Assembly (NCBI RefSeq): GCF_047948215.1
Contig: NC_134456.1
Span: 80,032,515 to 80,096,514, forward strand
DNA from: Lycorma delicatula
Taxonomy: Eukaryota > Arthropoda > Insecta > Hemiptera > Fulgoridae
Reading direction: 5' to 3'
Length of the DNA stretch: 64,000 bases
Shown in pieces: positions 56,301-64,000 of the stretch. The notes below the pieces were generated by a model. The model did not search any database. It was given only the letters and a program-made list of their open reading frames with translations, and had not been told where the DNA came from. Both the position numbers and the translations under genes were made by a program. Numbering within the stretch: the first letter of the stretch is position 1; each line of letters starts with the position of its first letter.

Positions 56301-59300
56301 TGAGATTTGAGGATGGCTGTTTCTACAGACTTGTCCAGGAACATTTTTTTTTATCTGGTGGCTGCATATAAAACCAAAACTGGGGGTTGAGGTTCACATC
56401 TGATTATGCCTGGGTCTCCTAACCCAAACATATATTCAGATCTTCTAACCCAAATATATATATATATTTTTTTTTTTTCTTCTAAAATCGATCCTTTCAG
56501 GAATCATATTCCTCTGCACTATATAAATTATATTAATCCAATCAACCCAAGTACAAAATTAATAAAATAAAATAGGATGATACCTACTGTGTTCCATAAT
56601 CCAATAAGAACGCTTTCGCGAGTATCTTGCATAATCAGTTGCTATACAATTTTTTAAATCATTTGTTGCAAATTACACATTAAAATTAAAAACCCTATAC
56701 TATACATGAGACTTAAAATTGATCCTTTTCCAATTAAATCAAAACAGAAATATAACTAACATTTTTTTTACATTCAAAGATTTCAATTATGACTTAAAAT
56801 TAAAAATTGTGATTGTCACATATTATGTGACTGATACATAACTTGGCTAGCTAGCCTACATGGATTTCTATTTTGTTCTTATTATTGATTTTAATTTAAT
56901 TCTATTAATGGTTTCATATGTTATATGTATAAATAAAACTTAGAAAAATCAATTCTTTTTTTGTTGTTGTGTTTGTTCATATTCTCCTGTGTACTAATTA
57001 TGTCAAAGACAAAAGTATAAAACGTTTACCACCAAGAATACAGAATTCAATAATGCTTATTATTATGTAAAAGTGCTTTTGAGGGTTTCCCCTCATCATC
57101 AGTTAATAAACCATATTATTTTTAAAAATCACAATTAGAAATTTAAAACTTAAAATTATAAACATATAAAAATATGTAGTCATAAAACTTAAAAAGATGA
57201 AAAAAATTTTTATTATATGTGGCTAGCCACGCATACAGTACTCTACTTTCTTTCTCACTTTTAAGTTTTAAATTTTTAATGTTTGGTTTTTGAAAAGAAT
57301 ATGGTTTATTAATTGATGATGGGATGAGGGAAACCCTCGAAAGCGCTTTTATATAATAACAAGCTTAAGGTAAGAAGTATTATTGAAGTGTACATATTGG
57401 TTTTTTATAAATGAATAATGACAGTTTTAAGTCATACTTATCATAAAGTATGTTTTGGAGCATATTTTTGTATGAGATTAATACCATTAGCATAACTTGC
57501 AGTAGTTTTATTTTTTAAAACATAATACTAATGATATACATGGATTGTAAATATTTAGTTAAAAAACTTACAATAATGAAATGTTTCAGTCATGTAAAGA
57601 GTTTCAGTCACGTAAGAATTCTAAATTTGTTCTATAAGAAAAGATTATGATATTGAGAACTTATCTGGGAAATACCTAGACATTTTCCAATTTATGTCTA
57701 ATATCTAGGATAACTTAGGTTTATCTTGTATCTAGAAAATTTATGTCACCTATGGGGAATCTTTGTCACCATTTGTTTAACACCCAATATTTGCAAGATA
57801 TTAAATAGATTATATTACTTATTAATACATCCTTAGCATTAAAGTAAATAAAAAATAATAAGTAAATTTGGTATGATTAATGTAAGCAGTAGCCCTAAGT
57901 AACAGAGGTACATAATAGAAGATCACAGCCTACGTACTATTGCCCTTAGTTATTAACATATTTTTACCTGGTTGTGTGCATTTGCTACTGACCTATTTTA
58001 AGCTAACTTTACACTTTTGATTTGGATTGCCTAAAGTAATACTTTGAAAATTTCTTTTTAAAGTTTTTATCTTTTATTTTTTTTTAACCTTGTAGAAAAA
58101 AATATTTGTTATGTGGAATTTTATAAACATTATTTATTGTTTATTCTTCATTATCATTTTTCATTTATTTTATATAGGTCTATTATTTTCTCATTATTTA
58201 CGATGATATTGTTTAATTGGAAATTATCAAATTTCTTTATATCAGCTTTGTATAGACATAAGCCAAATCTTAAAAAACATCCCATTTAAGGGTATGCTGA
58301 TTGAACCTGTAGAAAATTTCAGCATGTTTAGACAAAAATTCCATGAAGAAGAGATAGAACTGCTTAAAATTTAAAATGTTTTGAGATGAAAATTTTTCAA
58401 ATTTTATGAACTTTAAAGTTTTTCTTCTAAATCTTTTGATTAAAGCTCCCTCAGCCAAAATAATTTCATAAAAGCAAATTTAATTAACAGAAGGCAGTCA
58501 TTGCTGAGAAATGTTGTAACAGTGTGTAGTTTATCTTGGTCTTAATTTTGGTAAATTTAATTTTTTTAAATCAGTTTACCTGATCAAAAACAGTCTGATT
58601 TTATTTATTATTTGTTTTTACATTTTTAAAAGACAGCTGCTAAGTATAAGTAACAAACAAGTAACAACAATTCTAAAAAAAAATTGAAGTTTCCATGTCT
58701 TGGGAGCAGTGTACATAAATCCCAAAATTAAAAAAAAAATTCATTGTACACACAAAATATTATTATTTTTTAATATGTTATTATTTTAGAAATAATGGAG
58801 GATGGTGAGAAATTTGTTTGTGTGTGATATAAGTCTTGTAACAAAATTGAGACTTTAAAATCAGTTTCTGTTAATAAACATATAAATTTTCTTATATTTT
58901 AAGTTTAATATAATTATTATTTATTTATCTTTCTTTAGAAAAAGCAACCAATGAAAAAAACACAAGTGAAGAATGGAGCCTGATTATGGAAGTATGTGAT
59001 AAAATACAGGAATCACAACATTCAAAAGACTACTTAAAGGCTATTGTCAAAAGATTAAATCACCAGGATCCTCATATTGTCATGCAAGCTATTACGGTAA
59101 TAAATTGTTTCAATTTAACATTTAAGATAATTCAAGATTGTATGTTATCAGTTACATTTAGTTTTGATTACTTAAAAATGTGAATATTTAATGTAAATTG
59201 ATGTTTTATTTAAAAATATTATTTTCCTTTGATTATAAAAATGAATTTGTACTTTAGCATCCTAACAATAAATAATAATAATTGTTTTCAATAATAATAA

Positions 59301-62300
59301 AATAAAATAAAATTATCTCTTACTGGTTATTCTTTTAAAAAAATTCACATTAACAATTTCACATTGTGCACTGCTTCATCAGATGTATTAAAAATTTTTA
59401 AAAAAATGTATAAAGAACCTCTTCTTAGACAGATTGTTGCTAATAGTGAAGTGCTAAAATGAATTTTTTTAGAAACAATAAGCTATATTTTAATTTTATT
59501 TTATGAAAATGTATTTAATTGATGATTGTTTTACAAATAAACATATTTATTATGTCGTTATGTTTGGTATTTTCAAAATTATAATTTATCATTTATGTAA
59601 TTTTCGTTAGGCTATAAGAAAGTTCTTACTTATAACACTTTTTAAAATTATTTACTAAATGTTTTTTTACAATTATAGATTTAATATCTTTGTTAATATT
59701 TATTTTACAGTGTTAGTTTCTCTGAAAAAGTCACATTTATTTTTAAAAAAAAAGCAGTATTGACTACTTTTTAGAAGTTATTTTTTATATTTCATTATTA
59801 TTTGTATCATGCTTTCAGTGAAAGTAATTAGAAAACATCATTAAATATAATAAGAGTAATAGTAGTAGCATTTAATTTTAGAATAAAAATTAGTTTCTTT
59901 AGAAAATGTTAAGTATATGAGTTTTGTTCAAAAGTATTTAATGATAGGTCATGAGAAAAAAGTAGCTTACCTTGTGGTTTACACTCTCTATCTCCTTTAA
60001 AATAGTCCTTTAATGACTTCACATGCTTAATCTAGTATTCCTTTTATTTCTGGCGACATTTCTTGCAGCTCTCTTTTGGAATGGGTTTGGTATTGTATTT
60101 CTCATTATTTCTTCCTTAATACTAACTGTTTTGCTCAGAAAAAAAACCAGAAATCACACAGAGCTTAATTTTGTGAGTTAGATTAAGATAACCATCCTGA
60201 AGTTCAATTCCTGAACTTCAGGAATTGCTGCTTGCTTCAAGAAATCCTGCTTAGACATGAAGAATGGCTGGTTGTATTATCATGATGCAACTGCCACTTC
60301 TGTGATTCCCTTCTGGTCTCTTGAATCAGACATCATTGGTTGGTCACATTTTTTTGGCGTTAGCAGAACCTCTTGAGACCAAGTTATTCATGCAGGATCT
60401 TAATCTTAAAATATTGTAATGGTTTTTTTTTTATTATTTATTTAAACATACTTGTAGCCTACTATTATTTTTTTTTTTAATTTATTTATTTATATAGATA
60501 TAGTTATTTAAATTTCTTTTAATATAATACTACTATTCATGTAACAGCTAAACAATCTACCCATTTGTATTTAACAAAAAAAGTTTAGAAAAATATCTAA
60601 ACAGCACCAGCCTACCTGGTGGTATTCTTTAATTTATGAAATATTTGTTTAAAATTGTACAAACCTAAATAAAAACCTTTAATTACAAAATAGTACATAA
60701 TCTGTCAGATTCATTGTAGTATCCCAAATTGTATCTTCTTTAATTCTACTCAAGGCTAAGTTATTGTAGTTCTGTTTCATCTTCTTCAAACTCCATGTAC
60801 ATGTCAGATTTATTTTTACTTTTTTTAATCAGTTGAAGATGAATGATTCTCTTAATTCATTATGAGATTCTTTTTATTAAAAGATTCACTGATTCTCTAT
60901 GAATTCATAACTACTATCTGCAATTCCTTCTTTTTCAAAACTTTTCTTCTTCGCTTTTTGCCTATGAACCACTGCTTTATACCAGTCTTTTGTAGCAACT
61001 GTATTACTTTTCACAATGATTATGCAATGTCATAAGTGTTTCAGTCAGCTGCCTTATCTTTTATCTACTTATAATAATTAACTTATTTAAGTTTAAACTT
61101 TCAGTGATAAGCTGGGAACTAAATAACTTTGTTAGCTTTCTGTTGGGCTATTTATCATTCTTAAGAGCTTGATTGGTCTGTTTAATTTAATTTGATTAGT
61201 AATCTTTTCATAATTAAATTTCTTGGATTGTATTCCTGTAATAAAATTTCATTAATTTCTTAGAACGTCCTGAAATGGAATGTTTTCTTCTGTAATTAGA
61301 ATAATTTTTCTCTTTAGAGAAGTTAGAGTAGGAGGTTTATTTATTTGAAAAGAATTTTATTGACTGTGGTCCATTACTCATACTTAATTGTACAGTATAT
61401 CTTCTGATGTACTTAAAAAATGCACTATTTGAAAATACCACATCCATTTATGGATCAGATAAAGAGTGAAAACTTCCTTTTTGCAGTTCTCTTTTGTTTT
61501 ATTCATCCATGGTCTTAATTTTATGTGCCCAGCATTGATGCATTTCTCCTCCAGAAATAACATTGTTAGTAAGTTAATTTTAGTTATTTTACATAAAAAG
61601 ATTAAATTTCATACATACATTATCCATTTGGTCTATCAAAAAATTTTGGTTTAGCATTTTTTACTTGAATCTAGATTATAAGTGTTCTTTTACAAGGTTT
61701 TATCCCGTTAAATATATTCCAATCTCTTAAAATATTAAAAACTTTTTCAATATTGGAATTTGTTCTTCATTCTTGTACATTTTATGAATTGCATTGTAGA
61801 TTGTCTTCTGACCAAATAGTTGAGTTCAAACACAGATTTCTTTTGACATCATTTCTTTCCTAGCATCAAACAAAATCCTTGAGACAAATTTCTTGTCAAT
61901 TTTTAAATATTATAAACTTTTTTTACTTCTTTCCATGCTAAAAGAAGGCTATTATTTTTGTTTTCTTATTGAAACTCTTTCTTATCTGTTTTATAAAATC
62001 ATGATTTCAGGAGCTAAAAGCAGAACCTTGGCCGTTTTGTCTCCTCCTTTCATAACAGTACGGTGTAAATATAATTGATTAGCCTACAGTAGTTAAAGAT
62101 TTGTTTGGGTTAAAAAAAAAAATTATTAAAATTAAATAATAATTTATTGCAAAAAATAATGTAAAGTAAATATTAAAATTGAAATGATTTTGATGAAAAT
62201 AATTAATAGCTTAGCACCAGTTTCAACTGCCAATTGTAATTCTTGAGAGAGTCATGTGAGTTGTGGTTGCATCATCTAGAAGTTACAGAGATGAACAGTA

Positions 62301-64000
62301 ACAGTTGTAAATAACAGTTACTGTTATTTACAACTCACATTCTTATAAAGAATAACAGTGATAAACCTTCCTCGCACAAATTGTAGTGAAGAAGAGGAGT
62401 TACTACATAAGACAAGTTACAGAGGAACATATTAATTAATGTTTAGTTAGAAAATTTAATAGATTACAAGAACTTACTTTTAAAAATTACAAATTAAGTT
62501 CATGTGAGTTGAATGAAATATATGATCAGTTTTAAACACGTAATATGTTACTTTCTCAAATCTTCCAGTTAAATAATTTTCTTGCTGCAGGCTCTCTTGT
62601 TTTCTAATTAGCCTCCAGAACCACTGTAAGGTATTACTTCACAGGATGAATGAGAATGATATGTATGAATGTGAATGAAATGCAGTCTTGTACAGTCTCA
62701 GGTCGACTACTCCTGAAAAGTGTGGTTAATTGAAACCCAACCACCAAAGAACACCGGTATCCATGATCTAGATTTACTAGGATTTGAACCTTAGAACTCT
62801 CAAATTCAAAATCAGCTGATTTGCGATAACCGAGTTAACCACTAGACCAACCCAGTGGCTTTCTTGCTGCAGGCTGTTATCCTGTAGTATAACTTCTTCC
62901 AAGATATTGTTCCTATGTATCTGGATCTCTGAAAATAGCTAATAGGTGTGATATGATTTGCATCATAATGTTCTATTTTCATTGTGTAATTATAGATAAA
63001 ATATTTTCCCTATTTTTCATTGACATGAATCACATGGTATTCTTTTCAAATATGTTTGGTGCAAAATTTCAGCATATTGAAAAGTCTTTAATTCACATAT
63101 TTAACTAAAATGAAGAATAAACTGAGGTAGGTTACACCAAATGTAAATATAAAAATTTTATCTATTATTATTATTATTTTTTATAATTTTGTTTCATAGT
63201 AAGTGATACTCAAGTGAAATTACCAAAATAGACACATTGATTAAATACATAGTAGAAATACAAAACAACTTCTTTGATCCCTCACTATTTGTGATGCATT
63301 TATTAAATTTATTTGATGAAAGCAGTGTTTTGTTTGTAAACTTTCATGTCATATTTGTAGTTACAAATATGACATGAAAGTTAGACATCACACAAGAATC
63401 AGTAGTTACTGATTCTTGTGTGATGTCGGCAAAATTGCTTTAGTCAATTTAATAAAGTAATTGCATAACTGGTGAGTAATTTTTAGAAGTAATTTATTTT
63501 ATATTACTATGTAATATTGTAATTCATAAGAGCACAAACGTTTCCCTCCTCCAACTCCGTAGGACAGATTTTTGTCACTTATATGGTCACATTTCTATAT
63601 ACTACAGTAAGGTTATAACAGGGAGTTAAATATGTTCCCCAACAACCTTGTTGTATCAGGCTTCTACTGTACTTTGTAAATTTTAATAATGTAGATATCA
63701 ATTTTCATAATTTTAATTTAATAAATGTTATAAATATAAATTAAATCTATATGTACTTTTTTCAGTTATTAGATGCGTGTATTAACAATTGTGGTAGAAA
63801 TTTTCATCTTGAAGTTGCTTCTAGAGATTTTGAAACAGAGTTTCGTAAGTTACTTTCCAAAAGTCAACCAAAAATTAATGAGAGGTTGAGAGGACTTTTA
63901 AAAAAATGGGCAGAAGGTTATTTTAAAACTGATCCTCAGCTTAGTCTGATTCCAGCACTTTACACTAAACTTCGCCAGGAGGGTATGGATTTCTCTCAGG
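53276..64000 (+). CDS. Stam: Stam, signal transducing adaptor molecule (5' part; three exons, continues off the right edge)
   Basis: Adaptor of the ESCRT-0 complex on early endosomes. With Hrs it binds ubiquitinated receptors and passes them to ESCRT-I, and it links to receptor tyrosine-kinase and JAK signalling. The coding parts are 53276-53315, 58939-59096 and 63766-64000, 144 codons so far. The protein starts MGLFSASPFDADVEKATNE, the conserved STAM N-terminus (PFD..VEKATSE), and is followed by the VHS domain: EWSLIMEVCDKI, RLNHQDPHIVMQAITLLDAC, NCGRNFHLEVASRDFETEF and DPQLSLIPALYTKLRQEG. The UIM, SH3 and coiled-coil regions would lie to the right. The start is supported by exact agreement with the family N-terminus. 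No frameshifts or stops; splice sites are GT-AG and phases agree. Confidence 0.97.
53316..58938 (+). other. Stam: Stam intron 1 (5.6 kb)
   Basis: AT-rich, no further exons seen. GT at 53316 and TTCTTTAG at 58931-58938. Contains a weakly GC-richer old repeat near 56060-56460 and the foldback element at 57045-57389. Confidence 0.9.
57045..57389. mobile_element. Foldback (MITE-like) element in Stam intron 1
   Basis: Left arm about 57045-57165 and right arm about 57260-57389 pair over roughly 105 bp. Shared blocks are GAGGGTTTCCC, TTAATAAACCATATT and AAATTTAAAACTTAAAA. The right arm has an extra 11 bases near its outer end (57367-57377). No coding capacity. Confidence 0.8.
58939..59096 (+). CDS. 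Stam: Stam coding exon 2
   Basis: Encodes the first half of the VHS domain up to HIVMQAIT, ending in an ACG codon with a GTAATA donor. This donor is a weaker match to consensus but the next exon joins exactly in frame. Confidence 0.97.
60195..60223. repeat. 12-bp hairpin
   Basis: TCCTGAAGTTCA pairs with TGAACTTCAGGA around a 5-base spacer. The sequence ATTCCTGAA.TTCAGGAATT also makes an outer overlapping repeat. Confidence 0.8.
62303..62335. repeat. 33-bp perfect palindrome
   Basis: 16-bp arms around a single T (62319). Bases 62294-62302 (AACAGTAAC) repeat part of the centre. Confidence 0.9.
62612..62856 (-). mobile_element. tRNA-derived SINE, family A
   Basis: Minus-strand copy whose head (CCACTGGGTTGGTCTAGTGG) begins at 62856, with box B GGTTCAAATCC at about 62768-62778, and whose 3' end (GGTTCTGGAGGC) lies near 62612. 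It matches the 48601 copy through its whole length. Confidence 0.85.
63339..63427. repeat. Two adjacent perfect 44-bp palindromes
   Basis: The first palindrome, 63339-63382, has 21-bp arms around GT. The second, 63384-63427, also has 21-bp arms around GT. They are separated by a single A. Both centres read GTAGTTAC. No mismatch in either. Confidence 0.95.
63766..64000 (+). CDS. Stam: Stam coding exon 3 (continues past the window)
   Basis: Begins TTATTAGATGCG after TTTTTTCAG and completes the VHS domain. The last bases are TCTCAGG; the frame is open to the edge, so either the exon continues or it ends just beyond. The internal CGTAAGT at 63844 looks like a donor, but the reading continues in frame with family residues, so it is not used. 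Confidence 0.97.

Larger units (their letters stand above)
59097..63765 (+). other. Stam: Stam intron 2 (4.7 kb)
   Basis: AT-rich; no further exon seen. GTAATA at 59097, TTTTTTCAG at 63757-63765. Contains hairpins at 60195-60223, 62303-62335 and 63339-63427 and a family-A SINE at 62612-62856. Confidence 0.9.

Noticed and set aside
58270..58458. 62-codon minus-strand frame in Stam intron 1
   Set aside because: Lysine/phenylalanine-rich, no motif, inside an intron; probably chance.
63840..63850. CGTAAGT inside Stam exon 3 as a splice donor
   Set aside because: The frame continues for another 150 bases with conserved VHS residues, so the site is not needed.

Overview
This window is nuclear DNA from an insect, with AT-rich, intron-rich sequence. 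One cellular gene is clearly recognisable: the 5' part of Stam (signal transducing adaptor molecule) on the + strand, with coding exons at 53276-53315, 58939-59096 and 63766-64000 that encode most of the VHS domain. Its introns are 5.6 and 4.7 kb. The R1, I, jockey, RTE, mariner, hAT and Helitron families present, together with two tRNA-derived SINE families in several copies, suggest a large arthropod genome. A hemipteran is my best guess, but I cannot prove it from the sequence.

Layout. 1-9.2 kb is AT-rich with no firm gene, except a possible terminal exon at 773-1008. 9.2-20.4 kb holds decayed mobile DNA: a SINE, a 3'-truncated jockey-like LINE (9.9-11.88 kb, minus), a split mariner (12.9-14.77 kb), an R1-clade reverse-transcriptase relic interrupted by a 415-bp foldback element, a second jockey-like relic, and another foldback. 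20.5-29.3 kb holds a Helitron helicase relic, SINEs, a 5'-truncated RTE-type LINE (24.4-26.7 kb), a 652-bp TIR element, a 120-bp tandem repeat and a short non-autonomous Helitron. 29.4-52.3 kb is a nested complex. Two inverted, nearly identical copies of a hAT-containing segment (29.4-30.8 and 47.7-50.8 kb) bracket an I-like LINE with RNase H (31.2-36.25 kb, minus), an R1-clade LINE (36411-41500, +) with a 14-bp target duplication, and a 4.1-kb element with long inverted repeats (41.67-45.8 kb). 52.3-64 kb is the Stam promoter region, exons and introns.

The most unusual object is the 41.67-45.82 kb inverted-repeat element. It carries the remains of a multi-domain protein gene on the + strand with a spliceable 130-bp intron, and possibly a convergent minus-strand gene. 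It has no recognisable cut-and-paste transposase or reverse transcriptase. The coding blocks look like a replication-associated protein of a virus-like or Polinton-like DNA element, but I could not assign a named family. It is broken by frameshifts and stops.

The mobile elements are mostly fossils: nearly every coding frame has stops or frameshifts. Functionally the window is a decayed transposon cluster lying upstream of, and possibly shaping the 5' flank of, an endosomal-sorting gene.
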